Source: Verrucomicrobiota bacterium (lineage in GTDB: Bacteria; Verrucomicrobiota; Verrucomicrobiia; Limisphaerales; UBA8199). Taken from it: a stretch of 20,885 nucleotides of DNA. Below, piece by piece: positions 1 through 6,533 of the stretch (its first letter is position 1; each line of letters begins with the position of its first letter). The DNA is taken from NCBI GenBank assembly GCA_026397855.1, contig JAPLUA010000021.1, positions 754 to 21,638 of the forward strand, written 5' to 3'. The position numbers and the translations under genes were made by a program. The notes under the pieces were generated by a model. The model saw only the letters and a list, made by a program, of their open reading frames with translations. It searched no databases and was not told where the DNA came from.

Positions 1-1422
1 GCCACCAACAATAACGGCGCGGTGACCAGCCGCGTCTCCGTGCTGGCGGTTTCACCGGTGACGCCGCTGGGCATAGCGCTGGACGCGCCGCAGCAGATCA
101 TTACGAACGAGTGGTTCTATAACCAGTGGGGGCCGGATGGGACTGCCACCAACGCGCACGACGGCTGGTGCGCCGCACGCACCCCGGAATTGGGGTGGGG
201 GTGGGGTTCGGCACCCTTTAGCACTGTTGTCACCGGCCCGACGAACCTCTCCTTCTGGTGGCGCATCTCCGCCGCCGCAGATGTATATCTCGACATCGCA
301 GTGGATGGCGCGGTGAGCAAAAGCATTTCCGGTGAAACCGACTGGCAGCAAGTGAGTCTCGCCTTGATGTCCGGGGAGCACACTTTGACCTGGACGTTCC
401 GCAAGGACGCACCCGACGTCGCCGGTCAGGACGCGGCCTGGGTGGACCAACTGGTTGTCGGCACCATGGAGATGGAGGATTTCACCACGGCGGGTGACGC
501 GCCAGCCTGGCACCTCCAGACCACGAACACCCATGACGGCGTGGACGCCTGGCAAAGCGGCCCCATCGGCGACGCCCAGACCAACTCGGTCGCGGCCAGC
601 GTCGTCGGCCCGGGCACAGCGTCGTTCTGGTGGCAAGTTGACTCGGAGGAAGGCGGCGACTTCCTGGAGTTCTGGCTGGATGGCGTGCCGCAGGCCGGCA
701 TCTCCGGCGTCACCAACTGGCACCAGCGGACGTTCGTGCTTGGCCGAGGCTCCCACGAGCTGCGGTGGCTTTACGCAAAGAATGGCAGCGGTTCCGCGGG
801 GGCCGACGCGGGCTGGGTGGATGAATTGCTCTTCACCCCATCCCCGCCCGTCTTCACTTTGGAGGAAGCGCTCAACGTCACGAACCTGACCTTCACCACC
901 GGCGGTGATGCGCCGTGGTTCATCGAAACCACCAACCGGCACGACGGCGTCATGGCCTTGCAGAGCGGAGCGATCGGTGATAACCAAAAGAGCTGGCTGC
1001 GCACCACCGTGTCCGGCCCCGGCACGCTCACGTTCTGGTATGCATTCAGCACGGAGGTTGGCCATGACTGCTACCGCCCCCCTTGGTTCGCAGATTTTGA
1101 TTACGGGTCCGGCGGGGCCTATTACCTCTGGTATCAACAAACCTTGAATGTATTGCCGGGTATCTGGACCCTGGAGTGGCGCTACGAGAAGGACGCAAGC
1201 GGCAGTGGCGGGTCCGATGCCGTCTGGGTAGATCAAGTGGTGTGGACCCCTTCCGAAGTGCCGCGGGTCAGCGTCGGCACGCAGTGGAAATACCCCGGCG
1301 AAAGCTGCGCCTTCACTGGCGCGGTCACAGGCAATGGGCCGCTCAGCTTCCAGTGGTATCGGGAGGGCGCACCAACGCCAACGACCTCGGCCACGCCTGG
1401 GTCTGGTCCGGTGGCGTGTTGA
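1..1422 (+). CDS. Secreted multidomain repeat protein, 5' partial, frame-broken at its 3' end
   Basis: The frame is open from base 1, so the true start lies left of the window. The first residues (ATNNNGAVTSRVSVLAV) look like the last strand of an immunoglobulin-like domain. Three tandem units of about 120-130 residues follow. Each has a 'HDG...A..sG.IGD' segment, a 'V.GP.tlsFWW' strand, a 'SG.tdWqq' turn, a 'G.H.L.W.y.KD' strand and a 'gAD.aWVDq..w.p' end. This is a jelly-roll type repeat common in extracellular bacterial proteins, presumably adhesive or carbohydrate-binding. A new Ig-like domain then begins (from about 1255) and reaches SFQWYREGA near 1370, where homology stops. The last 17 or so codons to the stop at 1422 look like out-of-frame read-through. 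The continuing protein is in another frame (1365-2888). The function of the whole protein is unknown. Confidence 0.75.
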   Translation, partial: ATNNNGAVTSRVSVLAVSPVTPLGIALDAPQQIITNEWFYNQWGPDGTATNAHDGWCAARTPELGWGWGSAPFSTVVTGPTNLSFWWRISAAADVYLDIAVDGAVSKSISGETDWQQVSLALMSGEHTLTWTFRKDAPDVAGQDAAWVDQLVVGTMEMEDFTTAGDAPAWHLQTTNTHDGVDAWQSGPIGDAQTNSVAASVVGPGTASFWWQVDSEEGGDFLEFWLDGVPQAGISGVTNWHQRTFVLGRGSHELRWLYAKNGSGSAGADAGWVDELLFTPSPPVFTLEEALNVTNLTFTTGGDAPWFIETTNRHDGVMALQSGAIGDNQKSWLRTTVSGPGTLTFWYAFSTEVGHDCYRPPWFADFDYGSGGAYYLWYQQTLNVLPGIWTLEWRYEKDASGSGGSDAVWVDQVVWTPSEVPRVSVGTQWKYPGESCAFTGAVTGNGPLSFQWYREGAPTPTTSATPGSGPVAC

Positions 1423-2888
1423 CCGACCTGGGAGATGCCCTCGGCGGCGGTGACAGTCAAGCACATGCCATCAATGACCGGGGAGACATCGTGGGCACCG
1501 CCCGCGTGCCCGGCACGACAAACTACAATGCCATCCGCTGGCGGAAAGCCGGCGCGGGTTACGTGGTGGACGATCTAGGCCGCAACGGCTGGGCCTACGC
1601 CTTTGCCCCGGCCATCAACAACGCGGGCGATATCGTTTTCTCGATGAACGATGCTGGCAAGGGCGGCAACGGCAACCGGCGTGCCTTCCTCTGGCGGCAG
1701 GGCACGCTTCAGCCGTTGGGCGCCTTGAATCCGCCGTGGGCGGATGACATCGGCGATGCTTATGGCTGGGGTATCAACAGCCTGGGCATGATCGTCGGCA
1801 GCGCCAACGCGGCCCCGGCCGCCCCCGGACAGAATGCACTCAAACGCGGCTGGCTCTACAACGGGTCGTGGCGGCTCAACGCGCATGATGCCTATTCCAT
1901 TGGCTCGCTGCCCGATGTCACGGGAACCATCGACTCCAGCGGCGTCTATGCCGTGAACGATTACGGCGATCTGGGCGGGCAGTACATTCACGCCATCTGG
2001 GGGGCCATGGGGTGTTTCGTCACCTCTGGCACCAACATCATCAAGGTGACCGATTGGAACTTTTACTGCCAGGGCTTGAACAATCATGGCGACATGCTCG
2101 CCAATGACTGGGACCAGCTTTTCCTCTTTTGCAGCACGAACCTGGCGGGGCCCGCGCGCCTGTCCGATGGACGGCCGGATTACTCCGACCATGCCTTGTT
2201 CAGCGTTGAGGACCTCGTGGCGGGTGGCCTGGGAACCTTCGCCAGTATCGGTCCAGCTAGCAGGAACTATAACCAGTTGAGCGAGGCGCGGGCGATCATA
2301 GGCAGCGGCACCACCACAAACGGAGCCAGCCACGCCTTCCTGGCCGAGCCGTTGCCGCGTCCTGGGAATTTCGCCCCCGTCGCTGTCGCGGACGCTGTCA
2401 CCAACCTCGGCAGCACACTGGTGATCCCCATTGCCACGTTGCTGGCCAACGACACCGATGCCAACAGCGACCCGCTGGCCCTGCAGGTGACGGAAGCGTA
2501 TTCGACGAACGGTGCCTCCATCCGGCGCAGCGGTGACACGCTCATCTACACGCCCACCAACACGATGGCGAGCGACGACGTTTTCGCTTATACCGTCATG
2601 GACTACCACGGAGGCAAGTCCACCACGAACGTGCGCGTGCTGAACCGGCCCAGCGGTCCCACGCCGCCACCGCAGAAGTTGCTATTCCTCCGCGACACCG
2701 GCTTCGAACCGCTGATCCGCTTCCACGCAACACCGGGTCAGACCGTGCGGATTCAGGCCGCCGACACCGTCACTGGTCCTTGGGCGACCATTGCCACGGT
2801 TGTTGCCGGTCCGGACGGCATGGTGGATACGGTTGACGCAGCAGCGCTGACGAGGCCGTATCGATTCTACCGCGCCGTGAGCCCATAA
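1365..2888 (+). pseudogene. HAF-repeat / cadherin-like secreted protein, C-terminal part lacking its own start
   Basis: This frame becomes protein-like only from about 1371 (TNANDLGHAWVWSGGVLTDLG). It continues with several HAF-type repeats, seen as 'AHAINDRGDIVGTA', 'APAINNAGDIV', 'AFLWRQGTLQPLG' and 'GINSLGMIVGSA'. A bacterial Ig/cadherin-like domain follows, with the hallmark LLANDTDANSDPL and 'DVFAYTVMDYHGG'. It ends with the beta-sandwich tail 'GQTVRIQAADTVTGPW...RPYRFYRAVSP' that closes many verrucomicrobial secreted proteins. No signal peptide or convincing start exists at its left end. A GTG at 1176 is in frame, but the residues between 1176 and about 1365 are a shadow of the upstream gene. 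It is best read as the 3' part of the upstream gene, or of a neighbour, joined by a deletion with frame change. The stop at 2886-2888 is well supported. Confidence 0.65.
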
Positions 2889-3045
2889 ACCGCCGAGTCA
2901 ATGCCGGGCTTCGGAACGGATTCCCACAGCAGGGGCGACTGACGAACCGCGTCATGCGCCATGGGGTTGACCGCAATGGCTGATTGGCGGGCTGCTCCTC
3001 ATCCCAATCCGGAACCTCACTGGCACGGCGATCCGATGCCGTCGG

Positions 3046-3903
3046 TCAAACGCCGCTGAAGGCGCTGAACCCGCCGTCCACGGCGATGACCTGGCCGGTG
3101 ACGAAGCCGGAGCCCGCATCGCTCAGGAGCCAGAGCATGGTGCCGACGAGGTCTTCCGGCTTGCCGAAATGCCCTTGCGGGGTGTGGGTGGTGATCGTGT
3201 TGCCACGGGGCGTCAACGAGCCGTCGGGCTGGGTAAGCAGGGCGCGGTTCTGGTCGGTCAGGAAGAAGCCGGGAGCCAGCGCGTTGACGCGCACGCCGGT
3301 CTTGGAGAAATGGACTGCGAGCCACTGCGTGAAATTGCTGACGCCGGCCTTGGCGGCGCTATAGGCCGGAATCTTCGTCAGGGGCTTGAAAGCGTTCATG
3401 GAGGAGACATTGATGATATTGCCGTGCCCCTTCTGCACCATGTCCTTGCTGAAGACCTGGGTCGGGAGGAATGTGCCGAGGAAATTCAGGTTGAACACGA
3501 ACTGGATGCCCTCTACGGTAAGGTCGTAAAAGGTCACCACGCCCTCTTTCTTGGCGGTGAGATCCTCAAGGGAGAGGAACTCCTTTGATGTGGTGCCCTT
3601 GGGGTGATTGCCGCCCGCGCCGTTGATGAGGATATCCACCGGGCCCAAGGCCGCCTTGATCTGCTCATGGGCCTGTTCGATGCTCGCCTTGTCCAGCACA
3701 TTGCAGGCGAACCCCTTGGCGACCCCACCTGCCTTAACGATCAGGTCAGCGGCCTTCTGGGCCATGTCCGGCTTGAGGTCGAGGATAGCGACTTTGGCGC
3801 CGCACTGGGCGAGGGCATCCGCCATCACGCTGCAGAGAATGCCGCCGCCACCGGTGACAACCGCCACCTGGTCCTTAAGGTTTACAAGAAATGGTATGGT
3901 CAT
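3046..3903 (-). CDS. SDR-family NAD(P)-dependent oxidoreductase, D-mannonate oxidoreductase (fructuronate reductase)-like
   Basis: A 285-residue short-chain dehydrogenase/reductase. The Rossmann cofactor motif is VVTGGGGILC (residues 15-24), where the final position is Cys rather than the usual Gly. The acidic residue after strand 2 (LD, 41-42) suggests NAD(H) preference. The NAG-type motif reads INGAGGN (93-99). The catalytic residues are Ser167/168, Tyr181 and Lys185 (YSAAK). The SDR C-terminal motif 'PG' and the ending VTGQVIAVDGGFSAFSGV are intact. The 'NGAGGNHPKGTT' stretch and the long loop after it resemble SDR enzymes annotated as D-mannonate oxidoreductase in hexuronate catabolism. 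That assignment is from memory of the family and is less certain than the fold. I chose the ATG at 3903 because MTIPFLVNLKDQ starts just before the first strand; an upstream TTG at 3939 only adds unlike residues. It is transcribed away from the DHH gene. Confidence 0.85.
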   Translation of the reverse strand: MTIPFLVNLKDQVAVVTGGGGILCSVMADALAQCGAKVAILDLKPDMAQKAADLIVKAGGVAKGFACNVLDKASIEQAHEQIKAALGPVDILINGAGGNHPKGTTSKEFLSLEDLTAKKEGVVTFYDLTVEGIQFVFNLNFLGTFLPTQVFSKDMVQKGHGNIINVSSMNAFKPLTKIPAYSAAKAGVSNFTQWLAVHFSKTGVRVNALAPGFFLTDQNRALLTQPDGSLTPRGNTITTHTPQGHFGKPEDLVGTMLWLLSDAGSGFVTGQVIAVDGGFSAFSGV

Positions 3904-4017
3904 AGTTATTGTTCTAAAGCCGTTGCCGGCCGCAGGCAACCTTTATGCCCGCCGCGCCGGCAGTGCGGATGCCAGAGTAATGGAAAGCGCGGAGGGCGCC
4001 AGATATTTCCCGGGCGT

Positions 4018-4091
4018 CGTAGCCGCCAACGTCCGTTGGCGCACTGCTCCTTCGCAGCATGGATCAGCGCCAACTGACTTTGGCGGCTACG
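4018..4091. repeat. 74-bp nested inverted-repeat element followed by a T run
   Basis: The outer arms CGTAGCCGCCAA (4018-4029) and TTGGCGGCTACG (4080-4091) are perfect 12-bp complements. Inside them GTTGGCGC (4034-4041) pairs with GCGCCAAC (4067-4074), and CTGC/GCAG (4044-4047, 4054-4057) can close a small inner hairpin. ATTTTTTG follows directly at 4092-4099. It sits between the divergent starts of the SDR and DHH genes, so a role as terminator of either gene is unlikely. It looks like a REP-like or MITE-like intergenic element, or a small structured RNA. The function is unknown. Confidence 0.6.
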
Positions 4092-4173
4092 ATTTTTTGA
4101 ATCCATCCTGCCGGCGCCAGGGAGCAAATTCCCCGCTGGCCAGCAAGGCCGGATTCCTCTAGTTTCATTGCCA

Positions 4174-5115
4174 ATGACGAATTCCTTGCCGAAGCCGGAT
4201 GTGATCATCACCCACGAGAGCGATCTCGATGGGCTGGTCGCCGGGGTATTGTTGCAGCGGCTCGCACGAAAGCTATTCAACACGGATATCCGGCTTGAGG
4301 CCTACCATTACAATAATTGGCGGCAGCGGGAACTGCGCGAGAAGAGCGGCTGGGTTACCGACCTGAACTTCGAGCCGCGAATGGACCGCGCCAACTGGGC
4401 CATCTTCGACCACCACGCCACCGAAGTGCCCCCCAAGAACGCGATGTTCTTCCACGACGTGCGCAAGTCCGCCAGCCTGATCTGCTACGAGCTCTGCCAG
4501 CAGCAGGGCCTGGGCACGCCGGCGCTGGACCGGCTCGTGCATCTGAGCAACGTCGCCGACCTGTTCCTCGAGGACGATCCGGACTTCATCCTCGCCAACG
4601 ACTACGCAAACCTCGTCAAGAGCTACCAGTTCTGGAATCTCCACGCCCTGATCGGCGGCCAGATTGAGCAGCTTCTCAACAACCCGCTGCTGCGGGTCAT
4701 GGAGGTCAAACGCAACATCGAGGATCCGCTCGGCTTTGCCTGGAGCCGGGAGAACATCGCCGAGATTTCCCCGCAGGTCGGCTTCGTGGACACGGTTATC
4801 GGTAACAACAACCTGATCGTCCACCAGCTTCTGGAAAAGCATGCGTCCCGGTTTCCCGTGCTGTTGACACTCTTCCGCCGCGCCAACGGGGTGATCATCG
4901 CAAGCCTGCGCAGCAGGAACGGCGAGGCGTTGAAGATCGCCGAGCGGCTCCAGGGCGGCGGCCATGCCAACGCCTGCGGTGCCACCCTGCCCCGCTCGGT
5001 GAAAACCATTCCCGATGCCCTCATCTACCTGCGCCAGACGCTCAATCCCAAGAAGGAGGAGGCGTTGAACAGCCTCGAAGACATTTTTGCCTCGCTCGAT
5101 CTGCCCCAGAAATAG
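4174..5115 (+). CDS. DHH/DHHA1-family phosphoesterase (nanoRNase/exopolyphosphatase-like)
   Basis: A 313-residue protein of the DHH superfamily, which hydrolyses phosphodiester or phosphoanhydride bonds in small RNAs, cyclic-dinucleotide products or polyphosphate using Mn2+. Motif I is THESDLDG (residues 13-20, with Asp17 and Asp19). The signature Asp79-His80-His81 is in 'IFDHHATE'. A further acidic motif lies in 'LSNVADLF'. The C-terminal DHHA1 substrate-binding motif GGGHANACGATLP is present near residue 268. No CBS or RecJ OB domain is visible, so it is a short stand-alone form; the exact substrate cannot be read from the sequence. The ATG at 4174 is preferred over a TTG at 4168. No strong Shine-Dalgarno sequence is seen. 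It is convergent with the ZIP gene, whose stop is 16 bases away. Confidence 0.87.
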   Translation: MTNSLPKPDVIITHESDLDGLVAGVLLQRLARKLFNTDIRLEAYHYNNWRQRELREKSGWVTDLNFEPRMDRANWAIFDHHATEVPPKNAMFFHDVRKSASLICYELCQQQGLGTPALDRLVHLSNVADLFLEDDPDFILANDYANLVKSYQFWNLHALIGGQIEQLLNNPLLRVMEVKRNIEDPLGFAWSRENIAEISPQVGFVDTVIGNNNLIVHQLLEKHASRFPVLLTLFRRANGVIIASLRSRNGEALKIAERLQGGGHANACGATLPRSVKTIPDALIYLRQTLNPKKEEALNSLEDIFASLDLPQK

Positions 5116-5131
5116 CCGGGCGGGCCCAGCG

Positions 5132-5905
5132 CTAGAGCAGGCGCAGCAGGAGGCTCATCAGGCCAATGCCGCCGAAGCCGATGCCGAAATAGGTGAGGAC
5201 CAGGGTCTTGTGGTGCTTCAGTATCTCGCCAAAGACCGCATGCACGGCCAGGAAGAGAAAACCGCCGCCGACGTGGGCGACGGTGGCGTCGAGCCAGCAG
5301 CCGGAAATCTGGCGGAAGAACACCAGGCCGAACAAGCCGCCCAGCAGGGTGGTTGATTCCACGGCTGCGACACGAATCATGGTTTGGGTGCGATTGAAAC
5401 CCGCCCCCAGGAGCAGGCCTCCCAGGGCCAGGCCCTCCGGGATTTTATGCACGCAGATGGCCAGGACTAGGGAGACATCGAGCGCGCGACCGCCGGCGCT
5501 ATGCGATGTTTCCGCCTCGTGACCCGCCGCCAGGGCGAGCCCGTCGGCGATGCAATGAATCGCAAGGGCCAGGGTCATCGCGCCCGCAATCTCGCTGAAG
5601 CGATGGGTGGCGGCCTCGTCGAAATGGCTGGCGGCACAGGCCGGGCAGACATGATAGACATACCTGCTGACAAAGGCAAAAAGGGCGTAGCCCGACCCCG
5701 CCGCGAGCAGGACCCAATACCAAGGCAAGGCCTGGAAGCTCTCCGGAAGGATGGCAAAGACCGTGACGCCCAGGAGCGTGCCCGCCCCGAGGCTGATGAG
5801 CGCGCAAAGCCGCTGGTGCGAAGTGCCGAGCGTGGCGCCAAGCGCACCTCCGCCAACCGACAGGGCAAAGGCGAGCACTACGTAAAGAATGGACAGGCTT
5901 TCCAT
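5132..5905 (-). CDS. ZIP-family divalent metal transporter
   Basis: A 257-residue integral membrane protein with about eight hydrophobic segments. It carries the two metal-pathway signatures of the ZIP family: HCIADG in TM4 (His117, Asp121) and HKIPEG in TM5 (His153, Glu157). ZIP proteins import Zn2+, Fe2+ or related metals into the cytoplasm. The loop after TM3 contains a CPAC pair (residues 87-90) followed by a His and acidic residues, which could be a metal-sensing or delivery site. The start ATG (5903-5905) gives the typical short N-terminus before TM1, and the length is normal for the family. It is transcribed convergently with the DHH gene. Its presence a few kb from the nikR island fits a metal theme, but nothing shows a shared transcript. 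Confidence 0.9.
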   Translation of the reverse strand: MESLSILYVVLAFALSVGGGALGATLGTSHQRLCALISLGAGTLLGVTVFAILPESFQALPWYWVLLAAGSGYALFAFVSRYVYHVCPACAASHFDEAATHRFSEIAGAMTLALAIHCIADGLALAAGHEAETSHSAGGRALDVSLVLAICVHKIPEGLALGGLLLGAGFNRTQTMIRVAAVESTTLLGGLFGLVFFRQISGCWLDATVAHVGGGFLFLAVHAVFGEILKHHKTLVLTYFGIGFGGIGLMSLLLRLL

Positions 5906-6082
5906 GATCGAATTGACTAAGAGTTGGACTTACCCGCCCGTGATTCAAGCCCAATCTTTGGCTCACCGGGCGGCTGCCAGTCCCGCAGGAAGAATCGAGG
6001 CAGCCAGTTCCGCAGGAACGACCTGTTCATGGCACGCAAACCCTGGCAAGACCACCGCAAGCCCCACCGGGGCTCCAATGCC

Positions 6083-6296
6083 TTTGTTACGTCACACCGG
6101 ATAACGCGCATTAGAGCGATTTGTTACATTCCAGGGGTCCCCACATACCAGCTGACCCTTTCAAGGCCCTGTAGCGGGCTCCAGGCGTGTTCCCGGGGCA
6201 TTCCAGGACCTCTCCCCCCCGTTTCAGTCCACGTAACCCTGTCCACCCGTGCTCCGCAGCGAATCCCCCCGGCTCCCTTCTGCCGCTTTGTTACGT
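6083..6296 (+). repeat. Three direct TTTGTTAC(G/A)T decamers plus one inverted partial copy
   Basis: TTTGTTACGT occurs at 6083-6092 and 6287-6296, and TTTGTTACAT at 6120-6129. The inverted heptamer ACGTAAC is at 6231-6237. The last direct copy runs into GTTACAAA, a partial inverted repeat of itself. Short direct repeats beside a recombinase gene can be arm-type integrase binding sites or operators. That role is inferred from position only. Confidence 0.45.
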
Positions 6297-6356
6297 TACA
6301 AATCCGGCCCAGTGGCATCGGAAGGGTGGCGCAAGCGTGATCCAACGGTGGTACTG

Positions 6357-6381
6357 CGGTATTGCCCCCGTAGCAATACCG
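6357..6381. promoter_or_regulatory. Perfect 9-bp stem-loop upstream of the recombinase
   Basis: CGGTATTGC (6357-6365) pairs perfectly with GCAATACCG (6373-6381) around a 7-base loop. No T run follows, so it is not a classical terminator. It lies about 25 bases before the TATAAT box and could be an operator or recombination-site hairpin. Confidence 0.45.
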
Positions 6382-6405
6382 GAACGTATTAGGCATTTAT
6401 CCTGA

Positions 6406-6411
6406 TATAAT
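6406..6411 (+). promoter_or_regulatory. Candidate -10 box (TATAAT) for the recombinase gene
   Basis: A consensus TATAAT stands in the only A/T-rich patch of this intergenic region, 122 bases before the chosen recombinase start. No good -35 hexamer is seen at 16-18 bases upstream, so the call rests on the -10 alone. Confidence 0.3.
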
Positions 6412-6533
6412 TTGAGATTTGTGCATTTTGTGGTTGATGTGTGGGTGGTTGTGTGGGATTATGGAGTGGGGATTGCGTAGGACGGAGCAGGGGGTCGCTG
6501 CGGGGCGCAATTCCTACGATATGTCGCCATCTT

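Larger units (their letters stand above)
5906..6533. other. 628-bp gene-free region upstream of the recombinase gene
   Basis: No reading frame here looks like protein. The region holds repeated TTTGTTAC(G/A)T sites, a perfect 9-bp stem-loop at 6357-6381 and a TATAAT box at 6406-6411, all listed separately. It separates the metabolic genes on the left from the recombinase and the metal island on the right. No tRNA gene or recognisable attachment-site duplication was seen. Confidence 0.6.

Noticed and set aside
52..1464. Long minus-strand open frame (470 codons) opposite the repeat protein
   Set aside because: It is a GC-driven mirror of the real plus-strand gene, rich in Arg, Gly and Pro without motifs.
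5924..6340. Plus-strand frame of 138 codons in the gap before the recombinase
   Set aside because: No motif, signal or ribosome-binding site; the region is better explained by repeats and regulatory DNA.
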